Shown here: positions 42,988-52,248 of the stretch, piece after piece
How positions within the stretch are numbered: position 1 is the first letter of the stretch
Layout of the letters: the number at the start of each line of letters is the position of its first letter
Source of the DNA: Nigrospora sphaerica
Lineage: Eukaryota > Ascomycota > Sordariomycetes > Amphisphaeriales > Apiosporaceae
NCBI GenBank assembly: GCA_018287875.1
Contig: JAGVVL010000029.1
Coordinates: 62,001 to 126,000, forward strand
Direction: 5' to 3'
Length of the DNA stretch: 64,000 nucleotides
The notes under the pieces: model-generated
What the model was told of the DNA's origin: nothing
Seen by the model: only the letters and a program-made list of their open reading frames with translations
Databases searched by the model: none
Made by a program: the position numbers and the translations under genes

Positions 42988-44584
42988 CTAGGATTGAGCA
43001 GACCGTGCAGCTTGCTCTTGTTCTAAGCGTTCCATTACTTCCTGACCCATTGCGACAAATTTGGGCATTAAGTGTTGGTCTATTACTGCTTTGCATAAAA
43101 TATCCATTACCTTTCCATCTTCTTCGCTGGGCTTTCTTTCATATGCTACATGTAATGGAGTTTGTCTAGTACCATTTTGTTTCGTGACTGAAGCCCCGGC
43201 TTTTAACAGCGCTTCTACTATTGGTGCCTGCCGCCCCCGTCGACTGGCACAATGCAGCGCTGTGTCCCCGTGGTCGGGATGCGCATAATGCACAATATTT
43301 GGCTGTCTTTTGATGAACTCGTTTACTATGTCGAGATAACCACATTCAATCGCCTCAATGATTGCTGGATATAGATATCGGTCCAGAATAGATGAAATTT
43401 CTGGACATTGGTCTAGTAGCATTTTCACTACTTCAGGCCGGTTCGCACCACTTGCATAATGTAGCGCAGGTTTCCACTCATTGCCTAAGAAGTATAAAGC
43501 ATTCGGATTTTCCTTCAGTAACTCGGTTACTGTATCGACTTCTCCTTTTTTACTTGCTTCACACAAATCTTGTACGGTTTCTGGTTTGCTTATATGGTAC
43601 TCTGGTTCATAAAAGTGAGGTAACTCACTTAAATGTTGATGAACCCAACTGCTTTGTTTTGAAGCATTATGCTTAGGCTGGAAACTCACACTTAGACCCC
43701 CTTTCAAATGTTTGTAGCCTTGATCATAAGCATTTTGATCCCAAAGCACTTGAGGGGTAAGCGCCACATTGCTCAATTTTCCAGGTAGGTTCCAACGGCA
43801 TCCAACGCTACCGCTATAGGAATATGTCTTGTGTATAATGCGCTCCCCATCTAAAGACACTACTTGGTTACGTGCTAAAGCAATTTGTGGAACTATAAAA
43901 CCAAAAAAACTTCGCCACTGAAAATAAAACAGAGAAAGTTGAGCACTATATCCATCGGTAATGCTACGAGAGGGGCTTCTACCCTAGCTGAAGCTTGAGT
44001 GGGATGTGTTTTTTTAACACGCCTTTAACATATCGGTTTACAGTCAATCTTCCATAACGGTTAGCAATTTCCACACCTCCATTCCATCCACCTATCTCTG
44101 CTATATCTATCTTATCATAGCGACTCTCTTTATTTAGTTCATTGGCATCCTTTAATGAATCTTTTATGTTTTCATGTATATGTACCCCGTTTTTCAGTGG
44201 TACGTATCCTGTACTATATCTATTGATTTTTCCATACAGATAAGCGCCTACATAATGCTTACCTAACAAGTTGACTGGCCATCGAATACCACCACCCATC
44301 CTAGGGAATGTCGTGAATTTATCTGATTCTATATAAACCCACCCCTTACTAAAGTAGGCAAACAAGCCATAATACGGAGTCTGCAATAAATTGCGTGCAT
44401 GTAATTGAACATGACTGAGGGGAGATTCTGTTTTGAAGGTCTGCTGCGTTTTAACGGCTCTCACCGGCCTAGTTGGACGTGGACGCCCTATTACCTCATT
44501 ACTTGCTACTAAGCAACAATAAGATAACAATCCTATTTTAGCGGATGCGCTAAGCGTCTTTCTTTGGATATCATTTTTTATCAT
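42988..44584 (-). CDS. E: second-type beta-rich domain and ankyrin protein
   Basis: About 531 aa. ATG 44584 follows the tandem leader repeat; signal peptide AKIGLLSYCCLVASNE. A beta-rich region of about 270 aa (MGGGIRWPVNLLGKHYVGAY, SYSGSVGCRWNLPGKL, YKHLKGGLSVSFQP) ends in a junction SSWVHQHLSELPHFYEP that parallels the D-family WLDRQMNSLPYLS. Seven or so ankyrin repeats follow. One break at 43982-43984 differs from all others: removing one base, or adding two, is needed. Sequence is far from D1-D3 but the domain order is the same. A presumed surface protein. Confidence 0.75.
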
Positions 44585-44588
44585 TATT

Positions 44589-44641
44589 CCTTTAACTCCT
44601 TTAACTCCTTTAACTCCTTTAACTCCTTTAACTCCTTTAAC
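44589..44641 (-). repeat. Shine-Dalgarno 9-mer tandem repeat in E leader
   Basis: 5.9 copies of a perfect 9-bp unit, TTAAAGGAG on the coding strand, end four bases before ATG 44584. Each unit contains AAAGGAG, complementary to the 16S rRNA 3' end. The unit is a multiple of three, so copy-number change would keep any frame running through it, where it reads (VKG)n. Confidence 0.9.
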
Positions 44642-44643
44642 AG

Positions 44644-44671
44644 AGTATAGTATTTCTACTCTAGCAAGCAA
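44644..44671 (-). promoter_or_regulatory. Predicted sigma-70 promoter of E
   Basis: TTGCTT (44671-44666) and TATACT (44649-44644) separated by 16 bp. Transcription would begin at about the first repeat unit, placing the whole 9-mer array in the 5' untranslated leader. Confidence 0.55.
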
Positions 44672-44693
44672 GAGCTCTTGTTAATGGTACAAT

Positions 44694-45713
44694 CTATTGC
44701 ATGATATGATGAATAGGCCAACGCGGATAAGTTTGAATCGCTAGTGATGATTCCTGATAACCTTGCTGTAACCTTAAAAACCCAGCATAAGCAATCATTG
44801 CCCCATTGTCAGTACATAGCTGAATAGGCGGACAATACAACTTTGCGTTAATCGAAGCAAGTGACTCTTGCAAACGAGTGCGTAATCGTTTGTTTGCACT
44901 GACTCCACCTGCGATAACCAGTGTATTACAATTATATGCTTTAAGCGCTCTCATACACTTAACAACTAAAAGATCCACTACCGCTTCTTCAAAAGCTCTT
45001 GCTACATTTGCTTTATGTTTTTCCTCTTTTCCTAAATTTTCCCAATGGCGGCTAACATGGGTTTTTAATCCACTAAAACTAAAATCCAATCCTGAATGAT
45101 AGAGTGGCCTTGGAAATTTAAAAAGATCAGGGTCCCCCTCTTCTGCTAATTTAGATAAAGCAGCACCCCCAGGGTAACCTAAACCGAGCAACTTAGCCGT
45201 TTTATCAAAAGCTTCTCCGGCGGCATCATCTATACTTTCTCCTAATATGCTGTATTTTCCTAATTGCTCTACTTGCACTAAAAGTGTATGGCCTCCTGAC
45301 ACTAATAACGCAATAAAAGGAAATTCAATGTGATGCTGATCTAATTGTGCACTAAGCAAATGCGCTTCTAGATGATGAATCCCAATACTGGGTTTATCTA
45401 AAACCCAACCCAAGGTTCGACCGACGGCTGCACCTACTAGTAAAGGGCCTGCTAATCCTGGGCCTGCGCAATAAGCCACAGCACTGATTTGATTACGAGT
45501 AATAGAAGCTTGATCCAGGGCTTCTTGTATAAGCGGAATAATACGACTAGTATGATCACGTGCGGCTAGCTCAGGCACTACTCCTCCATGAGTAGAATGA
45601 ATCGTTTGGCTATATAACACATCGCTCACCAAACCTTGTTTAGCATGATAAACCGCAATGCCAGTTTCATCACAGGAACTTTCTATTCCTAAGATATAAT
45701 CTAAATTTGGCAT
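44694..45713 (-). CDS. tsaD: tRNA N6-adenosine threonylcarbamoyltransferase TsaD
   Basis: TsaD, with TsaB and TsaE, makes t6A37 in ANN-decoding tRNAs. Intact, 339 aa: GIESSCDETGIAVY, metal-binding HHLEAHLLS, LVSGGHTLL, and GGVSANKRLR near the C-terminus. It diverges from rpsU-dnaG, a widely conserved arrangement in gammaproteobacteria. Confidence 0.97.
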   Translation of the reverse strand: MPNLDYILGIESSCDETGIAVYHAKQGLVSDVLYSQTIHSTHGGVVPELAARDHTSRIIPLIQEALDQASITRNQISAVAYCAGPGLAGPLLVGAAVGRTLGWVLDKPSIGIHHLEAHLLSAQLDQHHIEFPFIALLVSGGHTLLVQVEQLGKYSILGESIDDAAGEAFDKTAKLLGLGYPGGAALSKLAEEGDPDLFKFPRPLYHSGLDFSFSGLKTHVSRHWENLGKEEKHKANVARAFEEAVVDLLVVKCMRALKAYNCNTLVIAGGVSANKRLRTRLQESLASINAKLYCPPIQLCTDNGAMIAYAGFLRLQQGYQESSLAIQTYPRWPIHHIMQ

Positions 45714-45780
45714 TTGAGCACAACTCCGTTAAAATTAGTAGCTAGTTTTTATTGTAGACTGAATGGGAGATAAACGCGAG

Positions 45781-46032
45781 ATGCCTTATATTGTTGTTCG
45801 AGAAAAACAACCCTTAGATCTTATTGTACGACGCTTTCGACGCATTTGTGAAAAAGATGCATTATTCAAAAGAATGAATTTTTTACAAAGTCATAAAAAG
45901 CCAAGCGAAACTCGAAAATTAGAAAAAGCACTCGGTAAAAAACGAGCGTATCGACGAATGATACGAGACAATCCTTTGCTAAGCGGCCGACTGACACCAA
46001 CACGAAGCACGACTCCTAATAAAAGACGATAA
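45781..46032 (+). CDS. rpsU: 30S ribosomal protein bS21
   Basis: Small basic ribosomal protein needed for initiation. ATG 45781 gives MPYIVVREKQPLDLIVRRF, matching the S21 N-terminus (conserved VRE and RRF). The 83-aa protein has a C-terminal extension past the usual 71 aa. First gene of the rpsU-dnaG macromolecular-synthesis operon. Confidence 0.92.
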   Translation: MPYIVVREKQPLDLIVRRFRRICEKDALFKRMNFLQSHKKPSETRKLEKALGKKRAYRRMIRDNPLLSGRLTPTRSTTPNKRR

Positions 46033-46054
46033 ATAAATCTAGCTATTCTACACA

Positions 46055-47783
46055 ATGGCTGGACATATCCCTAAATCATTTATTAATGATTTACTTACCC
46101 AATGTGATATTGTTGAGATTGTTAATCATCTTATCCCATTAAAAAAAAGGGCAGCAACTACTTAGCTTGCTGCCCTTTTCATGAAGAAAGCACCCCTTCT
46201 TTTACCGTTAGTCCTGTCAAACAAATTTATCATTGCTTTGGCTGCGGGGTAGGAGGCAGTGCTCTCAATTTTATTATGGCTTATCAAAAGCTTGAATTTA
46301 TCCCTGCGATAGAATGGCTAGCCAATCATCTTCATGTTCCTATTCCGAAACAAGCGAACCCCTCCTCTTCTGCTCAGTATGAATTAAAAACCCTTTACCA
46401 ATCAGTAACCGATACCGCCACTTTTTATCACAAACAGCTTATGCATAACGAGTTTGCATTACGCTATCTAAAAAAACGCGGGATTACTACCGAAAGTATT
46501 CAACACTTTCGCTTAGGCTTGGCTCCTTCTTCATGGAATGCACTGACTCAATTTTTAACGCAAGAAAAAATTATAGCTTTCAATCGCTTAAAAGTTCAGG
46601 ATTAATCATAGAAAAAAATACCACGCGTTACTATGATCGTTTTAGATCTCGTCTTATCTTTCCTATTCGGGATAGACAAGGAAACTTTATTGGTTTAGGA
46701 GGACGTACCCTCAATGAAGCGCAGCAACCTAAATATCTTAATTCTCCTGAAACCCCCATTTTTCATAAAAGCCAGGCCTTATATGGCTTATATGAAAGCT
46801 ATATGCCTGGAAAAACAGTTGAATGCATTTGGATCGTAGAGGGCTACCTAGACGCCATCATGCTGTATCAACACCATATCACCCCTGTGGCTGCGACATT
46901 AGGTACGGCGCTTACCCGCACGCATTTACAACAACTCTTTCGGTTAACTCAGGAAGTCATCTTCTGTTTTGATGGGGACGTAGCAGGTCAAAAGGCTGCC
47001 ACTCGTGCTTTACAAATCAGTTTAAGTTACTTACAAGATGAATGGAATATACGTTTCTTACTACTTTCAAATGGCCATGATCCAGATAGCTGGCTACGAC
47101 AATCCAATGAAAAAAATAAAGAAATTTTTTTACAAAAGGGGCTAACAATTGAAAATTTTTTGTTTCACTATACCCAACAAGGACTTGATTTACAGACGGT
47201 AGAAGGCGAACGACAGTTCTTACAACGTATCATACCGTTAATGAAGAAAATCCCAGCTGGCATTCGACAAGCACAGTTATTTCATCGATTATCAAGATTA
47301 GTTAATGTCGAAGTTGATAAATTGATGCAACTACCCCAAAGTAGACAGTTGCTACAGAATAAAGCTAACCTATCTCCTAAAAAATATACCGTACTAGATC
47401 GCGCCGTTGGTTTATTATTACAATACCCCAAGATATTATCTGAGTATTTATCTAAGGAAGCAGACTTATCCCTTGCACAAGAATATCCTGTATTGAAATA
47501 TTTAATACAACTTGTGCAGCGTATTCAAAACGCACAAACGGCTATACTAATCGAACACTTTCGAAGCAAACCCCAACTCGTTGAACACTTAACACAGCTT
47601 GCGCATCACAATTGGCTTATTCCTGAAGAAGGAGTGCTGGAAGAATTTAAAGATATCTTAATTCATCTCAATAAACTCAGTCGAGACAAAAAAATTAACC
47701 TCCTCCTAAAGAAAGCAAAAACCATAGCGCTTACCCCTGAGGAAAAAGCACAACTCACTCAGTGGTTTAAGGAACGTCATTAA
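46055..47783 (+). CDS. dnaG: DNA primase
   Basis: DnaG lays RNA primers. CHC2 zinc finger (CCPFHEESTPSF with HCFGCG), Toprim segment WIVEGYLDAIMLYQ and FDGDVAGQKAA, and a C-terminal helicase-binding part. Two breaks: A-run of eight at 46141-46148, inside the zinc finger, and four A at 46590-46593. Repaired about 576 aa, normal. ATG 46055 lies 22 bp after rpsU. rpoD, which normally follows, is absent; a convergent unknown gene comes instead. Confidence 0.95.
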
Positions 47784-47786
47784 AGG

Positions 47787-48530
47787 TTATTTTGGCGTTG
47801 GAGGGCAGTATAAACCTGTTTTATATTCTTTACGTCCAAAATCATAAGGTAACCACGATAGACCTAGATCTCGTCTTGGGCTAATTCCTACTGGGGTTGT
47901 TTGATTTTTGGAGAGTCGCCGAAGAAATCATGATACGCTTTCCTACGGCTACGTGGAGTTATAGCGAACTTCAGCAATTCAAACTCGGACATTTGCTGAG
48001 GTATTTTCTGAGTTTGTACAGGCGGTACTTTTTTTGTAATTTGCTCCTAAAAGGATCTGGTTGCACTGGTATAAGCACAGGTGGCTTTGGAGGCTGAAGT
48101 TTAGTACGATCAACATAAAAATGCAAAGGTTGTTTTCTTTTCTCTTGTTCGCCTCGGCACTTAACCAATAACTCTTGAAGTGCCTTACGCACTGCTGCTG
48201 CTTGATGCGCCTCTATAATTTCTTTAAGCACTTCCTCTGCTTTATGATACTCAATAAATCTTTTTTAAAAACCTCAGATTGAATTAATTCCAGCGCCTTT
48301 TCAGGTGCTAGTAACTGCGCTAAGTCTTTTAAAAAGCCAATTTTATATTGATTCTCCGTTAACAGCTTAAATACACGAGGATCGTCATAAATACACGCCG
48401 CATAGGCCATGGATTTTTCTATTTCTCCTCTTTTACGTATGTCCCTAAGCTCTGCTAAGAGATTTTCCAGCTTCCATACCTCGTGCACTCTATTTAATGA
48501 AACTTTGTACCACAGTACTCCTAACTTCAT
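47787..48530 (-). CDS. Uncharacterised protein convergent with dnaG
   Basis: About 248 aa after repair, no recognised domain. N-terminal two thirds are helical (LENLLAELRDIRKRGEIEKS, AVRKALQELLVKCRGEQEK) with no signal peptide; the rest is Pro-rich and basic (KLQPPKPPVLIPVQPDPF) and ends GLSWLPYDFGRKEY. Three breaks at T/A runs 48261-48266, 48029-48035 and 47905-47909, each one base short and each followed at once by sensible sequence. Its stop is four bases from the dnaG stop. Function unknown. Confidence 0.65.
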
Positions 48531-48570
48531 CCTTACCTCCTTGTCCTTCCATTGGATAATAGAAAATAAA

Positions 48571-49077
48571 CTAATTGGATGGTTTTGTATCCCTTACTGT
48601 CTGCACCGTTTTAAGTAAGGCACTATACTGTTGCTTGTGTTTACTTTTAATGGCTTGAAGCCATGTCTGATGATACAGAGCATCCATATTCTGTTTTTTC
48701 GTAATTGTTTCTTTTCTGTTTTTTAATGTATCAAAATATTCACTGTCAGGGTAGCGATTCAAAAATTTATCAATCACCTCAATAGCTTGGGAAAATTGAC
48801 CTCTTGCTGAATAGCATTCGACTAGTTGAGTATATGCTAGTTCTATCTTTGGATCATCAGGATATAAGACAATAAATGCCTTTAAGGTACTAATCGCATG
48901 GTTATATTGTCTAGCCTTCAAAGCGGCTTGTGCATGTTGGTAGATTTGTTCAGAAGATTGCCCTATAAATCTTCCCATTTGAGGAGTTTGGGAAACATAA
49001 AAATCTTCAGGACAACCTGTCAATAGTAAACAACTAACGATTAGCATTATTGGAAAGAAGCGTCTTCTATTTTTCAT
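48571..49077 (-). CDS. F1: BamD/TPR-like lipoprotein
   Basis: Intact, 168 aa. Lipobox LLLTGC after a basic hydrophobic signal, so outer-membrane or periplasmic. TPR-like helical pair (YNHAISTLKAFIVLYPDD, QFSQAIEVIDKFLNRYPDSEYF) as in BamD (YfiO/ComL) and YbgF. BamD itself is about 245 aa with five TPRs, so this is a short relative. One of four similar lipoprotein genes in a row. Confidence 0.8.
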   Translation of the reverse strand: MKNRRRFFPIMLIVSCLLLTGCPEDFYVSQTPQMGRFIGQSSEQIYQHAQAALKARQYNHAISTLKAFIVLYPDDPKIELAYTQLVECYSARGQFSQAIEVIDKFLNRYPDSEYFDTLKNRKETITKKQNMDALYHQTWLQAIKSKHKQQYSALLKTVQTVRDTKPSN

Positions 49078-49281
49078 AATAGTGAGTCACTACTGCTTAA
49101 TTCAGTATAGTCTGAAATAAAATGATTTTAATATAAAGGGTACTTAAGCATTAAGCAACTTATCTAAACTTTCTATCTTTAGCTTTTTAGCATTGATAAA
49201 ATATTTTTGAGATTTTTATGTATGGCTTCAGAAGCACTTTCCACAAAGTAGTTGAAATCAGTTGTCTGAGACACAAACTAA

Positions 49282-50109
49282 TCACTCCACCCCATATTGG
49301 ACTATATTGCCTATTCTTTGGACTGTAAAGTCAAATTTTAGACGCCTTTCCATTAATGTCCAGTAGTATAAGGCAGAACTATCAGGATAGATCGCAATCC
49401 ATGTAGTGACGTAATACAAGGCTTCTCTAATTTGCCGACTCCCCATATGATAGGTATACAATAATTGAGCCATTACCATTTCTCGTTCTACGTAATCTGG
49501 ATATAACTCAAGTAAAGCTTTAAATTTAGCAATAGCTAAACTATATCTCGCTTCTTTACAATCCTTTTCAGCCTCTTGATGGATAAAAGCAGGGTTTTTA
49601 TCAGCAAACTCTTCTAGCTTTGGTTCTTGAGAGGTAAAGATGGAATCTTTCAAGGTTTGGAAGCTAAAAGCATCTGAAAACTTGGGGTCAGAGACTTTAT
49701 TCACTGCTTGAATGCATTTCAAAGCCGTTTCAATATACGTTTGCTGTTTCTTCCAATACATAACATATACACTTTTTGGATAAATAGAAGGCAAACTTGT
49801 TACAAGAGACCACGCTTCTGATAATTGTTGCTTCTCTAAATAGCATATCACTAACTCAGTATAGGCAAGATCTAGTGCAGAATATGTTGGATATAGGGTA
49901 ATTAAGACTTTAAACTCACGAATTGCTTGATTATATTTTTCATCAATAAAATATCGGTGCGCTTTTTTATATATGACTTCAGGAGTGCTTTGCACAAATT
50001 GACTAAAATGAGGTGTCTGGGATATAAACCAATCTTTACACCCCGTTAAAGATAAACCCACACATACAAATAGAATAATCCGATCAATATAATGCTTTAT
50101 AGTAAACAT
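49282..50109 (-). CDS. F2: two-unit BamD/TPR-like lipoprotein
   Basis: Intact, 275 aa, lipobox LSLTGC. Two copies of the F1-type unit: one around YNQAIREFKVLITLYPTY and another around YSLAIAKFKALLELYPDY. Each unit is preceded by a (F/Y)-rich SQTPHFSQF or SQEPKLEEF stretch that also occurs in F1 (SQTPQMGRF). This shows internal duplication of an F1-like gene. Probable role in envelope assembly or peptidoglycan-linked scaffolding is inference from the BamD likeness. Confidence 0.8.
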   Translation of the reverse strand: MFTIKHYIDRIILFVCVGLSLTGCKDWFISQTPHFSQFVQSTPEVIYKKAHRYFIDEKYNQAIREFKVLITLYPTYSALDLAYTELVICYLEKQQLSEAWSLVTSLPSIYPKSVYVMYWKKQQTYIETALKCIQAVNKVSDPKFSDAFSFQTLKDSIFTSQEPKLEEFADKNPAFIHQEAEKDCKEARYSLAIAKFKALLELYPDYVEREMVMAQLLYTYHMGSRQIREALYYVTTWIAIYPDSSALYYWTLMERRLKFDFTVQRIGNIVQYGVE

Positions 50110-50114
50110 TATTG

Positions 50115-51015
50115 TTAATTTGATGAGCGAAGTTTTTCCTCTATTTGAGTCAATTCAGATAGATAAGTGCTTTCAGGGTATCGAAAATTCATTTTTTCAA
50201 TAGTAGCAAGGGCATTAGCCGGTTGCTGGTTATTATAATAACAGATTGCTAAATCTCGCATCGCTAGCTCTGTATTTTTATCGTCTGGGTATTTCATAAT
50301 GAGGGTATCAAACTCGCTAATTGCTGCTTGATAATCTCCTTGTTTCATTTTTTTGCAGCGTTTTGATAATGTGTATCAGATGGGTTTTGACTCATATGCT
50401 CTCTTTTGTTTAATTGAGCTTTATATATTGTTTCTCTTCCTAATTTTTGAAGTTTTTCTTTGTATTGCTTTCTTTTGGATCTGAAACCCGCTTTTCCTAC
50501 TCTTACTTCTTCTTGCTTTTTTTGGCTTCTTCCTCTTGTTGTCTTTTACGTGCTTCATCGACTTTTCTTTTAAAATTTTCTTCCTCACGCTGTCTTTGAG
50601 AGGCTTCTAACCTCGCACGTATCGCATTTTGAATATTAAGCGCAAATAATTTACGAGCTTGTACAAAAGGGATATATCTACTGTAAGGGTAAATCACCAT
50701 AAATTTATCCGCTACGGTGACTCCTTTTTCAAGAGATAGCAAGGTTCGCTGTGCTATATAACATTCTATTAGCTGTAAATGTACTAATTCAGGACAATAA
50801 GTAGGATGCATGCCTATTAAAGCCTGAAAATAACGAATTGCTTTATTATAGTTACCATTTAGCAATGCTTGACTCGCTTCTACATGAATCGTAGTAGGAG
50901 ATCGAATGAGTAATTCATTGTGACTCAACCCGATATCCTCTAAAGGACAACCTGTTAAGGATAATCCGACTACCATATACATCAATACTTTCTTTATATA
51001 GCCAAGTTTTTTCAT
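50115..51015 (-). CDS. F3: two-unit BamD/TPR-like lipoprotein with charged linker
   Basis: About 300 aa after repair, lipobox LSLTGC. First unit YNKAIRYFQALIGMHPTY, then a long Lys/Glu/Arg-rich coiled-coil-like linker (ENFKRKVDEARKRQQEEEAK), then a second unit YQAAISEFDTLIMKYPDD. Two breaks at T/A runs 50517-50523 and 50348-50354; each needs one A. Without the repairs it would look like two separate genes. F2 starts 5 bp downstream, so F3-F2 are likely co-transcribed. Confidence 0.75.
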
Positions 51016-51072
51016 GGTTTATCTTTTACTGTATGAGTAAGATTGATCTAAAACGTTATGTTTAAACGGTTT

Positions 51073-51495
51073 CTAGTCTTTTAACCGAGAAAGTGTATGA
51101 GCAGGACCCAATGAATATTGAAGCTCCCCTTCAATCTGGCTTAATTCTTTTAAATATTGACTGTCAGGATAGCGCCAACGAAATTGATTAATCATATTCA
51201 TGACTTCGTTAGGTTGATTATTTTCATCATAACAAATGATAAGGTGTCGATATGCTGATTCTGTATGCTTATCTTCTGGAAACTTCTGAATGAAGGTTTG
51301 AAAACCATCAATTGCCTTTCGATAGTTTTTGGTGGCCATGTCATATTCTGCTTTCTTGTAAATCGCATCCGAAGAGGATTGAGTAGGCGCAGATCTAGCA
51401 GCAGGTTGCGTATAAAGACGAGCTGGACAACCACTTAGTGATAAAGTGATGCTGAGACACAATAATATTTTGTAAAAAATAGCCATAGAATGCAT
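51073..51495 (-). CDS. F4: BamD/TPR-like lipoprotein
   Basis: Intact, 140 aa (start 51495; an internal ATG lies three codons later). Lipobox LSLSGC, one TPR unit YRKAIDGFQTFIQKFPED followed by FRWRYPDSQYLKELSQIE, which is close to the second unit of F3 (FRYPESTYLSELTQIE). It is the upstream-most gene of the lipoprotein cluster. Confidence 0.8.
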   Translation of the reverse strand: MHSMAIFYKILLCLSITLSLSGCPARLYTQPAARSAPTQSSSDAIYKKAEYDMATKNYRKAIDGFQTFIQKFPEDKHTESAYRHLIICYDENNQPNEVMNMINQFRWRYPDSQYLKELSQIEGELQYSLGPAHTLSRLKD

Positions 51496-51567
51496 CGAAT
51501 AAAAGATAAAGTAGTAAATTGCTTTAAACCTTACTAGGTTTGTTAATAAAAAACAATTGTTTAAAAC

Positions 51568-52248
51568 TTATAAGAGACCGCGCTCTCTAAATGAAGTAAT
51601 CTCTTGGCCTTTACCAATAATGAAATGATCTAATAAAGATATGTCCACTGCTTGTAAAATTTCTTTTAAATGCTTAGTGATTTGGATATCTGCTTCACTA
51701 GGGTTCGCATGACCTGAAGGATGATTGTGTACTGCAATTAGCCCGACTGCATTCCATTCTAATGCGGCCCTTACCACTTCCCTTGGATGGACGCTCGTCA
51801 TGTTTACCGTCCCATAAAATAATTCTTGAAAAGCTAATAGCCGGTTCATACTGTTTAAAAACAAACAGGCGAATACTTCTCGGTTATAGTCTTTCATCTT
51901 AGATAATAAAAAGCGTGAAGTCGCTTTCGTATCTTTTAATACATCCGTTACCATTAAAACTTCTTTTGCACAGCGACGACCGACTTCATAAACCGCTTGT
52001 AATTCCACATACTTTGCCATGCCTAGTCCTGGCATGCTACATAAGGTTTTCTGATCCGCTCTCATAATATTGCTCCAACTTTTAAATCGGATAAATAATT
52101 CATGACTAATGTCTAAAGCGGTTTGTCCTTTTAAGCCGTTACGTATAAAAATAGCCAATAGCTCAGCATCTGATAAGCTAGCTGCCCCTTCTTTCAATAA
52201 TTTTTCTCGAGGTCTTTCAGAGGCAAGCCATTTTTTGATAGAAATCAT
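51568..52248 (-). CDS. radC: RadC family JAMM-domain protein
   Basis: Intact, 226 aa. N-terminal HhH-like region (PREKLLKEGAASLSDAELLA) and the JAMM metalloprotease-like motif VHNHPSGHANPSEAD. Despite its name the role in repair is unproven. The ATG overlaps the proS stop (ATGA). Confidence 0.95.
   Translation of the reverse strand: MISIKKWLASERPREKLLKEGAASLSDAELLAIFIRNGLKGQTALDISHELFIRFKSWSNIMRADQKTLCSMPGLGMAKYVELQAVYEVGRRCAKEVLMVTDVLKDTKATSRFLLSKMKDYNREVFACLFLNSMNRLLAFQELFYGTVNMTSVHPREVVRAALEWNAVGLIAVHNHPSGHANPSEADIQITKHLKEILQAVDISLLDHFIIGKGQEITSFRERGLL

Noticed and set aside
44585..44671. TTG start at 44671 giving an N-terminal (VKG)6 tract
   Set aside because: ATG 44584 directly after the Shine-Dalgarno array yields a normal signal peptide, and the predicted promoter overlaps the upstream start.
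50115..50348. Separate small TPR gene without signal peptide
   Set aside because: Two A-run repairs connect it through a charged linker to the lipoprotein start at 51015, matching the two-unit plan of F2.
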